From Ruminococcaceae bacterium UBA3903 (lineage in GTDB: Bacteria; Bacillota; Clostridia; Oscillospirales; Acutalibacteraceae), in assembly GCA_002391625.1 (NCBI GenBank), contig DGFJ01000007.1, positions 16,113-80,112 on the forward strand: DNA of 64,000 nucleotides. The letters are read 5' to 3'. The notes under the pieces are model-generated. The model did not search any database. It was given only the letters and a program-made list of their open reading frames with translations, and was not told the DNA's origin. Shown here one piece after another: positions 18,782 through 28,420 of this stretch. The translations under genes and the position numbers were made by a program. Within the stretch, counting starts at the first letter, position 1, and every line of letters begins with the position of its first letter.

Positions 18782-19450
18782 ATGAACAAGCAAGATTTAA
18801 TTAACAAATCCAATAGCTTTATGAGTAGACTGTACGATAGCTTTTTAACTGCACCCGTACAATCATTAGATGTCCTTAACAGCAGTGATACCTGTATTGT
18901 AATCATTGACATGATAAATGGCTTTGCAAAAAGCGGTGCATTATATAGTGACAGAATAAAAGCTATTAGTAATGATGTAGCCACATTGGCAAAAACCGCC
19001 CACAGTAAAAGCTTTAACGTTATTGCCTTTGCTGACAGCCACACCCCTAGCAGTACAGAGCTTGGTTATTATCCTCAGCACTGCATAAAAGGAACAGACG
19101 AGGCTCAAATAATAGATGAGCTTCAGGGTATTAAGGACATAACAATTATAGAGAAAAATTCCACAAACGGTTTTTTAGAGGACAAGTTTCAGCAATGGCT
19201 AATTACTAATAGCGAGATTAAAAATTATATTGTAGTGGGCTGCTGTACAGATATTTGCATTGAACAGTTTGCCCTAACTTTAAAGGGATATTTTAATAAG
19301 AATAATAAAAAGTCCAGAATTATAGTACCAATAAACCTAGTTGCAACCTATGATTCACCAACCCATAATGGTGATTTTACACAGATGGCAGCATTATACA
19401 CAATGAATATAAACGGTATTGAAATAGTAAAAAATATAAAATCTATTTAA
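18782..19450 (+). CDS. Isochorismatase-family cysteine hydrolase, probable nicotinamidase
   Basis: The catalytic triad of the PncA/isochorismatase fold is present: D43 (IIDMINGF), K125 (EKNSTNGF) and C159 (CCTDIC). D85-x-H87 and H100 (FADSHTP, PQHC) match the metal-binding residues of nicotinamidases, and the HCIKGTDEA block is typical of them. This makes nicotinamide deamidation to nicotinate the most likely reaction; plain isochorismatases lack the metal site. Length is 222 residues. I chose ATG 18782, with AAAGGAG 8 nt upstream. It is monocistronic and followed by a strong terminator. Confidence 0.82.
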   Translation: MNKQDLINKSNSFMSRLYDSFLTAPVQSLDVLNSSDTCIVIIDMINGFAKSGALYSDRIKAISNDVATLAKTAHSKSFNVIAFADSHTPSSTELGYYPQHCIKGTDEAQIIDELQGIKDITIIEKNSTNGFLEDKFQQWLITNSEIKNYIVVGCCTDICIEQFALTLKGYFNKNNKKSRIIVPINLVATYDSPTHNGDFTQMAALYTMNINGIEIVKNIKSI

Positions 19451-19456
19451 TTATTT

Positions 19457-19501
19457 GCACACCTGTGAACCTATTGTGAAGCTTAACAGGTGTGCTTTTA
19501 T
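19457..19501 (+). terminator. Intrinsic terminator after the nicotinamidase gene
   Basis: A 10-bp perfect stem (19457-19466 with 19486-19495) is followed by TTTTATTT. It begins 6 nt after the stop codon. Confidence 0.8.
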
Positions 19502-19553
19502 TTGTAAATAATTATATGTAGCTTCATTGGATTATAAACTTTTTACTTATTTA

Positions 19554-19583
19554 TTGAACTACAGTAGTAAAGTATGTTATAAT
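19554..19583 (+). promoter_or_regulatory. Promoter of the RND exporter gene
   Basis: TTGAAC (19554-19559) and a perfect TATAAT (19578-19583) are separated by 18 bp, 43 bp before the start codon. Confidence 0.6.
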
Positions 19584-19626
19584 ATTAACAAGCTTTTTAT
19601 CTTAGTGTATTATAGGAGTTGAGTCA

Positions 19627-22600
19627 ATGCTTTCAAAATTTAGTGTAAAAAAGCCATTAACTGTTCTGGTGGCAGTTATACTGGTATTAATATTAGGTGT
19701 GGTATCTTTTATGAAGATGACACCTGATTTACTGCCAAATATGGAGTTCCCGTACGTTATAATTATGACCACATATCCAGGAGCCAGCCCAGAAACAGTG
19801 GAAGAAACTGTTTCAAAGCCTTTAGAAAAATCCATGGCAACATTGGATAAAATAAAGGATGTTACCTCTACCTCCAGCGAGAACTACTCTATGGTAATGT
19901 TAGAGTTTAATGATGACGTTAACATGGATTCTATTACTGTAGATATTAATGATAAAATATCAGCAGTAAAGGGTGTATGGACAGATGAAACAATAGGTTC
20001 TCCGTATATATTAAAAATTAACCCCAATATGCTGCCGGTGGCTGTGGCGGCTGTGGATATGGATGACAAGGACACTGTGGAGCTTTCCTCCTTTGTTAAC
20101 GACAATGTAATACCTAAGCTGGAAGGTGTAGAGGGTGTTGCTAATGTTAACGTTAGCGGTATAGTAGATAAACAGGTCAACGTAAAGCTGTCACAGGAAA
20201 AGATAGACGCTGTGAACGAAAAGGTTCAAACCGCCATTAACCAAAAGTTTGCAGATGGCGAAGATGAATTGGATTCCTCTAAAAGTGGAATTGAAGATGG
20301 GCTATCACAAATAGACGACGGTAAAGAACAAATTGCTGACAACATTTCTCAGCTTGAGGATAAGCAAGGTGAGCTTAACTCTCAGCTGTCACAGGCAAAA
20401 AGCCAGCTTGATTCAAAACAAATAGAGCTGGTGGAAACAAAGCTCAGCTTAGTAGCAAAGCTTTCAGAGCTAGAAAATCAAAAATCCCAGCTGTCTGCCA
20501 CTAAGGAGCAGCTGGAAGCCTTGCTTACACCACTTTTGCAGTTAGAAGCAACAGAAAAAGATTTACAGTCTACTGTGGAATTTTTAACAAACGCCAATGA
20601 TACGCTTACAGGTCTAAATGATAAAGCTACATACTACAATGATGAAATCACCGCTATTAACAATAACCCAGATTTATCAGCAGATGAAAAGCAGCTGGCG
20701 ATAACAGATATAAAAAATAGTGATGATTACAAAAACATGATTCAGAGCTACACAGATTTAGACAACCAATTATCAGAATATGGTTACACACGTGAACAGG
20801 TAAGCAGTAAGCTAATAGAGGCTACGGCAGCGTTGGCTTTAACAGAAAATGGGCTACAGCTAATAGATAAAGCGTTAGGTCAGTTTAATATGTCCCGCAG
20901 TGAGCTTGCCGATAATATCGCACAAATTAATGAGGGTATAACAGCTATTGACAGTGCTATACCCACACTTAACAATACCTTAGCACAGCTAGAGGCAGGG
21001 CAAGCCACCATTACTGATGCAAAATCCCAGTTAAATGAACAAAGTGCTACAGCAGCATCACAAATGGGTGAAGGCTTAACAAAGCTAATTGTAGCTGACA
21101 GCTCCCTAGACAACACAAGGACACAGCTAAATTCGGCTATGACACAAATAGATACTGCTGTTACAGAATTAGACAGTCAAAAGGAAAAGGCCTTATCATC
21201 GGCTGATATGACAAAAACCATTACCATGGATATGGTATCAAAAATATTAACTGCACAAAACTTTTCTATGCCAGCGGGCTATGTATCAGATGACGGTGTT
21301 GATTACCTTGTCAGAGTTGGTGACAAGATAGAAGATGAGAATGAATTAAAAAATCTTATGCTATTTAACCCTAATATCGAGGGTGTATCCCCCATCTTCT
21401 TATCAGATGTAGCAGATATTTTAGTAACAGACAATTCAAACGAAATATATGCTAAAATCAATAAAAACAACGGTGTATTGCTATCCTTTACAAAGCAGTC
21501 CACATATGCTACAGCAACTGTTTCTACCAGTATATCAGATAAGCTAAAGGCTTTAGAATTAGAAAACCCAAGTTTACATTTCACCATAATGATGGATCAG
21601 GGAGATTATATATACTTAATCGTAAACTCTGTTTTACAAAATCTATTATTTGGTGCAGTTTTGGCAATTATCATTCTTTTGTTCTTCCTAAAGGATATTA
21701 AGCCTACCATTATAATTGCTTGCTCTATCCCTCTTAGTGTTGTATTCGCCATTGTACTAATGTATTTTTCTGGTGTTACATTAAATATTATCTCCCTATC
21801 GGGATTAGCGGTAGGTGTAGGTATGCTGGTTGATAACTCTGTCGTAGTTATAGAGAATATTTATCGACTGCGAAACAAGGGGGTTTCGTCCATTAAGGCT
21901 GCCGTCAGCGGTGCGGCACAGGTGGCTGGTGCTATTACAGCCTCTACACTGACTACCGTTTGTGTGTTCCTGCCTATCGTCTTTATTACAGGTATTACAC
22001 GTCAACTATTCAGTGACATGGCATTAACTGTTGGCTACTCGCTAATTGCCAGCTTAATAGTAGCTTTAACCCTAGTTCCTGCAATGTCACAGAAAATGTT
22101 AAAGAAAACTACCGTTAAAGAACATAAGCTTTTTGATAAATTTGTTAACGGATATGAAAAAACAGCTAGATTTTCCTTACGTCACCGTATGCTGACAATT
22201 ATGCTTGCCTTTGTATTATTAGTAGTTAGCTTAGCTTTAACGGTTGCTAGGGGATTTACATTTATGCCAGAGATGGACTCAACCAGCATTGAGGTTACAG
22301 CCCAAATGCCAAAGGATAACACCTTTGAGGAATCTACACAGCTGTCAGACGATATCGTAGCTAAAATTTCAGAGATACCAGAGGTTAATACCGTAGGTGC
22401 AATGGCTGGTGACGAGAACAGCATTCTGGGAATGGGTGGGTCATCACAAGGTGCTTCCGCTGAAACCATCACAATGTATGTATTGACAGATGAAAACAAA
22501 ACCAGAACCAACGGTGAAATCGCTAAAGAAATAGAAGAAAAATGTAAGGATTTTCCATGTACGATAACCGCTTTAGGTTCATCGTCTATGACCTCATTAA

Positions 22601-23736
22601 CAGCCATGAGCGGTAGCGGTGTTTCCTTAAAATTATATGGCGATGACCTTGATAAGCTACAGGAAATAGCAAAAAGTATAGGTGCTAAGCTAGAAACTGT
22701 TGATGGTACCGCTGATGTTGATAACGGTATTAAGGACACAACACCAGAGCTAAGAATTACTGTTAACAAGGATAAGGCCACCACTAAGGGTCTGACTGTG
22801 GCACAGGTTTATGCTGATATAGCAGCTGCCATAAAAACCAAAAATACGGCTACCAATATGACAATAGATAAGGAAACCACTGACGTCATTGTAGTTAATG
22901 GCAGTGCAACGGATATGACCCCTGACGACATTAAGGATTATAAGCTAACTGTTACAAATCAGCTGGATAGCACAACCAGCACAGTTAAGCTAAAGGATAT
23001 AGCAGAGTTTACGGAAACCACTTCACTTAATGCTATTAATCGTGACAATCAAAGAAGGTACATAACAATTACTGCTAACGTTCAGGACGAATACAACATC
23101 ACACTTGTGAATAATGATGTTAAGGAAGCCTTGTCTGGCTTTGATTTGCCTGATGATATGACAATAGAATATTCTGGCGAAAGCGAGTCTATTATGGATT
23201 CTATGTTCCAGCTGTTAGAGATGCTATTATTAGCAGTAGCCTTTATTTATCTAATAATGGTAGCACAGTTCCAGTCGCTGTTGTCACCGTTTATAGTAAT
23301 GTTCACAATTCCGTTGGCATTTACAGGCGGATTAATAGCACTGCTTATTACAGGCAACACAATAAGCGTAATATCCATGATTGGCTTTGTTATGCTGGCG
23401 GGTATTATCGTTAATAATGGTATAGTGTTAATAGATTATATCAATCAGCTGCGAGCCGAAGGCGTAGATAAAACAGAGGCTATCATAACAGCTGCCAGAA
23501 CACGAATGCGACCTATTTTGATGACTGTTTTAACTACTGTTTTAGGTCTGTGTGTTATGGCAGTAGGTGTAGGCACCGGCTCAGAAATGATGCAGCCAAT
23601 AGCCATTGTATGTATCGGTGGACTAATCTACGCTACATTAATGACATTATATGTTGTTCCTGCGGCATACTCATTGTTTAACAGAAAAGAGATTAAGGTC
23701 ATTACAAAGGATGAGCTAGAGGTAACCGACGAATAA
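19627..23736 (+). CDS. RND family exporter with a long coiled-coil insertion
   Basis: This is a proton-driven RND permease of the SwrC/AcrB superfamily. The N-terminus FSVKKPLTVLVAVIL is transmembrane helix 1. PDLLPNMEFPYV and TYPGASPETVEE are classic RND porter-domain motifs. Two clusters of membrane helices occur at about residues 665-850 and 1190-1350, with the GVGMLVDNSVVVIENI segment carrying the proton-relay acidic residue. At 1369 residues it exceeds the usual 1000-1050 because about 325 residues (roughly 205-530) of Gln-, Leu- and Ser-rich heptad sequence interrupt the first porter domain. No separate membrane-fusion protein is encoded beside it. Substrate unknown. It is a single-gene unit with its own promoter and terminator. 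Confidence 0.9.
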   Translation: MLSKFSVKKPLTVLVAVILVLILGVVSFMKMTPDLLPNMEFPYVIIMTTYPGASPETVEETVSKPLEKSMATLDKIKDVTSTSSENYSMVMLEFNDDVNMDSITVDINDKISAVKGVWTDETIGSPYILKINPNMLPVAVAAVDMDDKDTVELSSFVNDNVIPKLEGVEGVANVNVSGIVDKQVNVKLSQEKIDAVNEKVQTAINQKFADGEDELDSSKSGIEDGLSQIDDGKEQIADNISQLEDKQGELNSQLSQAKSQLDSKQIELVETKLSLVAKLSELENQKSQLSATKEQLEALLTPLLQLEATEKDLQSTVEFLTNANDTLTGLNDKATYYNDEITAINNNPDLSADEKQLAITDIKNSDDYKNMIQSYTDLDNQLSEYGYTREQVSSKLIEATAALALTENGLQLIDKALGQFNMSRSELADNIAQINEGITAIDSAIPTLNNTLAQLEAGQATITDAKSQLNEQSATAASQMGEGLTKLIVADSSLDNTRTQLNSAMTQIDTAVTELDSQKEKALSSADMTKTITMDMVSKILTAQNFSMPAGYVSDDGVDYLVRVGDKIEDENELKNLMLFNPNIEGVSPIFLSDVADILVTDNSNEIYAKINKNNGVLLSFTKQSTYATATVSTSISDKLKALELENPSLHFTIMMDQGDYIYLIVNSVLQNLLFGAVLAIIILLFFLKDIKPTIIIACSIPLSVVFAIVLMYFSGVTLNIISLSGLAVGVGMLVDNSVVVIENIYRLRNKGVSSIKAAVSGAAQVAGAITASTLTTVCVFLPIVFITGITRQLFSDMALTVGYSLIASLIVALTLVPAMSQKMLKKTTVKEHKLFDKFVNGYEKTARFSLRHRMLTIMLAFVLLVVSLALTVARGFTFMPEMDSTSIEVTAQMPKDNTFEESTQLSDDIVAKISEIPEVNTVGAMAGDENSILGMGGSSQGASAETITMYVLTDENKTRTNGEIAKEIEEKCKDFPCTITALGSSSMTSLTAMSGSGVSLKLYGDDLDKLQEIAKSIGAKLETVDGTADVDNGIKDTTPELRITVNKDKATTKGLTVAQVYADIAAAIKTKNTATNMTIDKETTDVIVVNGSATDMTPDDIKDYKLTVTNQLDSTTSTVKLKDIAEFTETTSLNAINRDNQRRYITITANVQDEYNITLVNNDVKEALSGFDLPDDMTIEYSGESESIMDSMFQLLEMLLLAVAFIYLIMVAQFQSLLSPFIVMFTIPLAFTGGLIALLITGNTISVISMIGFVMLAGIIVNNGIVLIDYINQLRAEGVDKTEAIITAARTRMRPILMTVLTTVLGLCVMAVGVGTGSEMMQPIAIVCIGGLIYATLMTLYVVPAAYSLFNRKEIKVITKDELEVTDE

Positions 23737-23754
23737 TAATATGTAAAGCAACAC

Positions 23755-23803
23755 AAAAGCTCCCACCTTGTAGCCACATCGTTACAGGGTGGGAGCTTTT
23801 TCG
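23755..23803 (+). terminator. Intrinsic terminator after the RND exporter gene
   Basis: A 17-bp stem (23756-23772 with 23783-23799, one wobble) is followed by a T run. Flanking A residues on the left mean it could also stop the convergent minus-strand gene. Confidence 0.85.
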
Positions 23804-23877
23804 TATTATATTAATTTTAATAAAACTGTAGATAACCTGTCTGTATAATTCATTTTATCCTTTATTACAATTTTCTA

Positions 23878-25011
23878 TTAATCAAGCAACATAGAAACAA
23901 GCTTTTCATAGGAAAAAATATCATTTATATAACAAGCATCAAAAAACGCACCAAGATTTTCTTCTGAATATTCTACCTCTTTAGAATAAGCTTTGGTGTT
24001 GGCTATTCTGTTTAATAAAGTAAATTCATAATTATTTGCAATCCAGCTGTTAATATCAAAAATATAATTTACAACACAGCTAACAACAGCTAACTTAACC
24101 TTTGATACCACATCTTCATCAAAAACAGCTTTTAAAAAATATCTATATATAAAATATACAGCAATATGTTCATACTCATATTGACTTTCAGCATGGTAAG
24201 CATCAAATTTTTCATTGCTGTTCATTATGACAGGCAATTTATTTGAAATTTCGGTCAAGCTGTTTTTCCACTGGTCATTGATTGGCTCTAAAGTATTAAG
24301 AAACTGTAAAACGTCTTTTACAAATTCTGTTTTATTCAATCCACAATTACTGCCTTTAGAAATTTCTGTTATTATTTCACTACAGAAGTTTTCATCCTTA
24401 TATTGCCATGATAAATCCTTAATATACCTATATTTTTTCATCTCAATACAGTCCTGTATATCCTCCCCCATTGTCAGCGTCAGGGCAAAACGTTCTAACA
24501 ACGGAATGTTACGGTTTTGCAGCACAGCTAAAATAGTATCACGAGCCAATATAAGCTGACTAAATAGCTCATTATCATAATTTATATTTTGATTTTCATC
24601 ATCGGTCTCAAATGTTACAAATTTAACAGGCTCATCATTAGAAAATAACAGTCGACAGCCCTCCTCACAGCACAAGCCAATACCAAGCTCTGTCAAATTA
24701 TCAAACCATTCATAAAAACGTGGATGGTTTTTGCAAATCTCACACAAATGCTTCTCCCCTAGATTAATAATAACATCACACAAATTTTCATTGTTTAAAA
24801 AAGGACACCGTTCATCATTAAGAATAAAGCTAGGTTGAGCTATATTATTTATACATGAGTGTAACCGTTCACCAAAAGAGCCATTTAGACCTTGATAAAA
24901 GCTATTGGTTTTATTATCAATATCTATTTCCCACCCGATACAACAATTGTCTGTACAGCCAGAACCAATGCAATTAAAATCCTTATAGAACCAAGGTACT
25001 CTATTAACCAT
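23878..25011 (-). CDS. FliB-family (CxxCxxCC-type) protein, putative lysine-N-methylase
   Basis: The N-terminus begins MVNRVPWFYKDFNC and contains C14, C19, C23 and C24, followed by GWEIDID. This is the cysteine cluster that defines the flagellin lysine-N-methylase family and related YkgJ-like zinc/iron-chelating proteins. Further cysteines follow (CPFL, LCD, LCEICKNHPRFYEWF), again as in FliB homologues. Length is 377 residues. No flagellar gene lies in the window, and many non-motile Clostridia carry this family, so the name should not be read as evidence for flagella. It is monocistronic. Confidence 0.75.
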   Translation of the reverse strand: MVNRVPWFYKDFNCIGSGCTDNCCIGWEIDIDNKTNSFYQGLNGSFGERLHSCINNIAQPSFILNDERCPFLNNENLCDVIINLGEKHLCEICKNHPRFYEWFDNLTELGIGLCCEEGCRLLFSNDEPVKFVTFETDDENQNINYDNELFSQLILARDTILAVLQNRNIPLLERFALTLTMGEDIQDCIEMKKYRYIKDLSWQYKDENFCSEIITEISKGSNCGLNKTEFVKDVLQFLNTLEPINDQWKNSLTEISNKLPVIMNSNEKFDAYHAESQYEYEHIAVYFIYRYFLKAVFDEDVVSKVKLAVVSCVVNYIFDINSWIANNYEFTLLNRIANTKAYSKEVEYSEENLGAFFDACYINDIFSYEKLVSMLLD

Positions 25012-25175
25012 AAAAACATTTCCTTATAAATTATAAATTGATATTACGGTAAAACATATAACAAACATCATTTTAAAAGACTTTTTTATGACCGTAATAA
25101 TTTTATATTACTAAACAACAATTTGCTAAAATTTACTAATAAATTTTCGGTATCTAATCACAGCCGTCAGCCGTA

Positions 25176-25910
25176 CTAGCATATTAGAATATGTGGTGCT
25201 TTTGTGTTATCCAGTAGTCGTAAATATTTTTTCATATCCTGAACTGAAACCGCAACACAACCGCCTGTAGGAGCTTGACCGCAATGGAAAAATATAGCGG
25301 CACCCCTACCCGCTATTATTGGATAGGTATTGTCCTCTATTACACAGCCATATTCATAATCAACAAACTCTATCATATGTTCCGCACTGTCCCAGTCTTT
25401 ATTTTCTGTACCGACAACAAGCTGATTATAAAACCTTGACATAGGGTCATCAACCCAGTAGTAATTATCCAAAATTTTAAAGCTGTTTAATCCGGTTTCT
25501 GGCTTTTCGTTAAGGTAAAAGGCATCGCCAAGTGAAAACAATCCTATTGGTGTGCAAAAATCCCCTTGTACTATCTCTTGTGTTACTCCGTTGTAGCCAA
25601 CGTAGCCTGCAGTGTCGCCTATTACCTGCGTCCATTGGCTATCATTATTTTTTTCATACATGGAAACTATGCATTTTTGCCCATTAGACTTAACCGTTAC
25701 CAGCTGTTCAAAAGTAAGGTCATCTATGCTGTAAGTTGTATTACCCAAAAATGTGTTCAAGCTATTTGATTGATTTGAAAAGCTGGTTGTTTTTTTTGGT
25801 GCTACAGAGCTATCCTTGGGGAGAAAACAGGACACAAGCACCACAAATATTACTAATGCTATTACTACAAACAAGAAAATCAGTATTGCTGTCTTTTTAT
25901 TTTTTATCAT
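25176..25910 (-). CDS. Membrane-anchored L,D-transpeptidase (YkuD family)
   Basis: An N-terminal membrane anchor (about residues 8-28, very hydrophobic) is followed by a Ser/Thr-rich linker and a YkuD-type catalytic domain. H209 and C218 in FHCGQAPTGGCVAVS correspond to the catalytic HxG...GC signature, close to the C-terminus. Such enzymes make 3-3 cross-links in peptidoglycan or attach molecules to it, outside the membrane. At 244 residues it has no recognisable peptidoglycan-binding domain. An in-frame TGA directly precedes the ATG, which fixes the start; the AAGGA site is rather distant (13 nt). Confidence 0.83.
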   Translation of the reverse strand: MIKNKKTAILIFLFVVIALVIFVVLVSCFLPKDSSVAPKKTTSFSNQSNSLNTFLGNTTYSIDDLTFEQLVTVKSNGQKCIVSMYEKNNDSQWTQVIGDTAGYVGYNGVTQEIVQGDFCTPIGLFSLGDAFYLNEKPETGLNSFKILDNYYWVDDPMSRFYNQLVVGTENKDWDSAEHMIEFVDYEYGCVIEDNTYPIIAGRGAAIFFHCGQAPTGGCVAVSVQDMKKYLRLLDNTKAPHILIC

Positions 25911-26039
25911 TCACAGGTCACTTTCCTTAGCACAAAGCAGCTTTAATATTATAGGTAGGAAATTGATAATATTTATTAATTAATTATATCGTAAGAGTTG
26001 TAAAAATTCAATATATAATTGATAGTGCTGACAAAAAGC

Positions 26040-26083
26040 TTTACAAAACCTTATTTACTTGGTACTATTTATTAAGTGTACCA
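26040..26083 (+). promoter_or_regulatory. Promoter with overlapping palindrome, before the polytopic membrane protein
   Basis: TTTACA (26040-26045), a 17-bp spacer and TACTAT (26063-26068) form a promoter. A palindrome, TGGTAC (26060-26065) and GTACCA (26078-26083) with a 12-bp centre, covers the -10 box and is a plausible repressor site. Confidence 0.45.
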
Positions 26084-26115
26084 TGAATTTTTACTTATCA
26101 GATAAGGAATGATGT

Positions 26116-27069
26116 TTGAAAATGGCAACTAAAATTAGATATACCTGTGGGGTTATTATGGTATTGTTAATGATAACAGTGGCAGACATAACAAGAGAGT
26201 ATGAGATAATTTTTCCTGAAATAGCTGCATTAGTTTTAGGTGGCTGGATAGCTGGCAAGCACCCTTGGAGGGTGAATAAAATACAATTTATATTGTTCAT
26301 GTGTTTAGCGTCAATTTTGGGTATTGTGATGGTAAGGATAGAGATTATTCCACTAATTGCAAAAATACTGATTTCTTTTGCAATATGCGGTGTTGTGTTG
26401 ATTTTATGTAGGAGTACAATGTTACCAATGATTTCAGCGTGTATTCTTCCTATATTAATGGGTACTGAAAGTATTATTTACCCCATCTCTGTAACCGTTA
26501 TGGTAATAATAATTGTATTAGTACAGAACTTATTTGAAAAATGTAATCTACGAGATGAACATATTTTCATGCGTAACAAGTCAGCCATGAAGCTAGAAGC
26601 AATACGTTGGGGTATGTTATTTATTACTGTTTTGATACTGAGTATTATAGCAATTAAGTTCAATTATATTTTTTTAATTGCTCCACCTTTGATAGTGTGC
26701 TTTGCAGAGTTTTCTTATATACATAGCAACGTTAGGAAAAAACCATTAAACACATATGGTCTGATCGTATTATGCTCCGCAGCTGGAGCGTTGAGCAAAT
26801 ATCTCTTTTATTATATGCTAAATCTGCCACTTATAGTTTCTGGTATTGTTATTGTTTTAATTTTGTTCTGCATATACTACAAAACAAAAATGATTTTTCC
26901 ACCATCAGGTGCTTTGGCTTTACTTCCACTTATTATTAACAATTCAGATAGTATGCTTTCGTACCCTATTCAGGTTGCAATAGGTGGAGGCACTATGATA
27001 ATAGCTGCTATGATGATTGGAAACATATTAAAAAAATATTCCCATGAAAATCATATAAAAACAATGTGA
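26116..27069 (+). CDS. Polytopic membrane protein, possibly HPP-like
   Basis: I do not recognise this protein with certainty. It has about ten hydrophobic segments in two halves: residues 1-140 (with ALVLGGWIAGKHPW) and 155-305 (with IFPPSGALALLPL and AIGGGTMI). The two halves look like a duplicated five-helix unit separated by a charged stretch near residues 140-160. The PPSGALALLP motif recalls HPP-family membrane proteins, some of which transport nitrite or are fused to CBS domains, but this is a weak resemblance. The TTG at 26116 is 7 nt after AAGGA; the alternative ATG at 26122 is 13 nt away. It is followed by a bidirectional terminator. Confidence 0.6.
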   Translation: MKMATKIRYTCGVIMVLLMITVADITREYEIIFPEIAALVLGGWIAGKHPWRVNKIQFILFMCLASILGIVMVRIEIIPLIAKILISFAICGVVLILCRSTMLPMISACILPILMGTESIIYPISVTVMVIIIVLVQNLFEKCNLRDEHIFMRNKSAMKLEAIRWGMLFITVLILSIIAIKFNYIFLIAPPLIVCFAEFSYIHSNVRKKPLNTYGLIVLCSAAGALSKYLFYYMLNLPLIVSGIVIVLILFCIYYKTKMIFPPSGALALLPLIINNSDSMLSYPIQVAIGGGTMIIAAMMIGNILKKYSHENHIKTM

Positions 27070-27075
27070 CAAGTG

Positions 27076-27117
27076 AAAAACGTTTACCACGGTTATGTTA
27101 CCGTGGTAAACGTTTTT
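27076..27117. terminator. Bidirectional intrinsic terminator between convergent genes
   Basis: A perfect 18-bp stem (27076-27093 with 27100-27117) with a 6-nt loop starts with five A and ends with five T, so it works both ways. It overlaps the stop codon of the minus-strand HD gene. Confidence 0.9.
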
Positions 27118-27697
27118 ATCTTTTCGTCACAGATGATGTATTTTTTTCCCTAAGATATGTTGATTCTAAATCAGATAGGTGTAGCTTAACCGCAATGGGG
27201 TATTTTTCATATGCTTGACTTATAGCAAAGCCACCGCCATCATCAAAACCACCCATATGCCAACGGATAGCCATAGCTTCGTCAATCTTTAATCTCATAA
27301 AACGTTCAATCAAAAAAACAGATTTTTCACCATGACCATATGGAAAAACATCGTCAATAGCATAATACGGTTGTTTTTCCCATTTGCCCGTTTCTTCATT
27401 CTTTACATTTCTAGTTGATACCTTATAAAACTGTGCTTTGCATAAATCATGGAGCAATGCACATATTGCAAAGCTTTCTGCACTATCCTTTTCATCGTTA
27501 AAATGCTTTTCCATCATAACGTCATAAACACTGAGGCTGTGCATTATTAGACCTTGCTCACAGGCACAGTGATACTTACTACTGGCTGGTGCAGTAAAAA
27601 AATCGGTTTTTTGCAGCCATCCTAACAACTCCTCACTGCCCTGTCGTGAAACATTTGCACGAAAGATTTCTAAAAACTTTTCCTTATAATCAAACAT
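27116..27697 (-). CDS. HD domain hydrolase
   Basis: This is a 193-residue HD-superfamily protein. H53 (IMHSLSV), H83-D84 (LLHDLCK) and later histidines in YGHGEKS and RWHMGG form the metal-dependent phosphohydrolase motif set. Proteins of this type resemble the HD part of the YhaM 3'-5' exoribonuclease and dNTPase-like proteins, but this one lacks an OB-fold, so its nucleotide or RNA substrate is unknown. It begins 10 bp after the YwlG gene and is probably co-transcribed with it. Confidence 0.78.
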   Translation of the reverse strand: MFDYKEKFLEIFRANVSRQGSEELLGWLQKTDFFTAPASSKYHCACEQGLIMHSLSVYDVMMEKHFNDEKDSAESFAICALLHDLCKAQFYKVSTRNVKNEETGKWEKQPYYAIDDVFPYGHGEKSVFLIERFMRLKIDEAMAIRWHMGGFDDGGGFAISQAYEKYPIAVKLHLSDLESTYLREKNTSSVTKR

Positions 27698-27707
27698 CTT
27701 CTACCCC

Positions 27708-28259
27708 TTATAATAAATCAGCGTCGTACACAGCTCTCTCCCCACCTACAAACCGTGGTCGAGTTCTGGCACATATTACCCTAGCTTTTCCGATAATGGC
27801 ATTGTTAACAGCAACAGGTACGGCGGTACGCTTTAGGTGCATACCAATTAGCACACCACCTATATCAATACCAGCCTGTGCCTTGATTTCATCAACAACC
27901 ACAGGACATTCCAAATTATTATACGTACAGGTAGCGAAAGAACCGCCAGCCTTAGGTTGTGGCACAACGTTTACAACCTCAAGGCCATATTTTCTAGCAG
28001 CCTCTTTTTCTATTACGATAGCACGGTTTAAATGCTCACAGCACTGTGCGGCAATATATATGCCCTGCTCCTGCAATAATGGATATATTCCCTCAAAAGT
28101 GGCTTTTGCAATATCTGGACTAGAGTTGGTTCCTGGATTATCACCTAGAATTTCGCTGCTGGAGCAACCAACTACTAAAATATCACCCTTTTCCAGTTTA
28201 GCAGCTTTTAGCAGGTCACTTACAATTCGTTTAGCATCGCTTGTTATATTTTCTAACAT
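27708..28259 (-). CDS. UPF0340 (YwlG/TIGR01440) family protein
   Basis: The 183-residue sequence matches the conserved, uncharacterised YwlG family. VVGCSSSEILGD near the N-terminus, AAQCCEHLNRAIVIE in the centre and the C-terminal ARTRPRFVGGERAVYD are family-defining blocks. No enzymatic function has been established; the CSSSE and QCCEHLNRA motifs suggest a ligand- or metal-binding site (inference). It heads a two-gene unit with the HD protein. Confidence 0.85.
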   Translation of the reverse strand: MLENITSDAKRIVSDLLKAAKLEKGDILVVGCSSSEILGDNPGTNSSPDIAKATFEGIYPLLQEQGIYIAAQCCEHLNRAIVIEKEAARKYGLEVVNVVPQPKAGGSFATCTYNNLECPVVVDEIKAQAGIDIGGVLIGMHLKRTAVPVAVNNAIIGKARVICARTRPRFVGGERAVYDADLL

Positions 28260-28348
28260 TTGTTAGCACCTTACCTCTATAATATATTTACCTATATTAT
28301 AACTCATTATTTTCAAATAATCAAATATTAGGTTGTACCTGTACATAA

Positions 28349-28414
28349 TAAAAAAACTCCCATTGACCATATAATACCAATCTGTTATAAGATGGATTAT
28401 AAAATTAATGGGAG
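28349..28414 (-). terminator. Terminator downstream of feoB
   Basis: On the minus strand an 8-bp outer stem (28407-28414 with 28357-28364) with a long internally structured loop is followed by TTTTTTATT. It starts 7 nt after the feoB stop. The long loop makes it a weaker prediction than the others. Confidence 0.5.
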
Positions 28415-28420
28415 ATTATT

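Noticed and set aside
23878..25011. Evidence for flagella from a FliB-family gene
   Set aside because: The family is widespread in non-motile Clostridia and no flagellar gene is nearby; the cysteine motif alone does not imply flagellin methylation.
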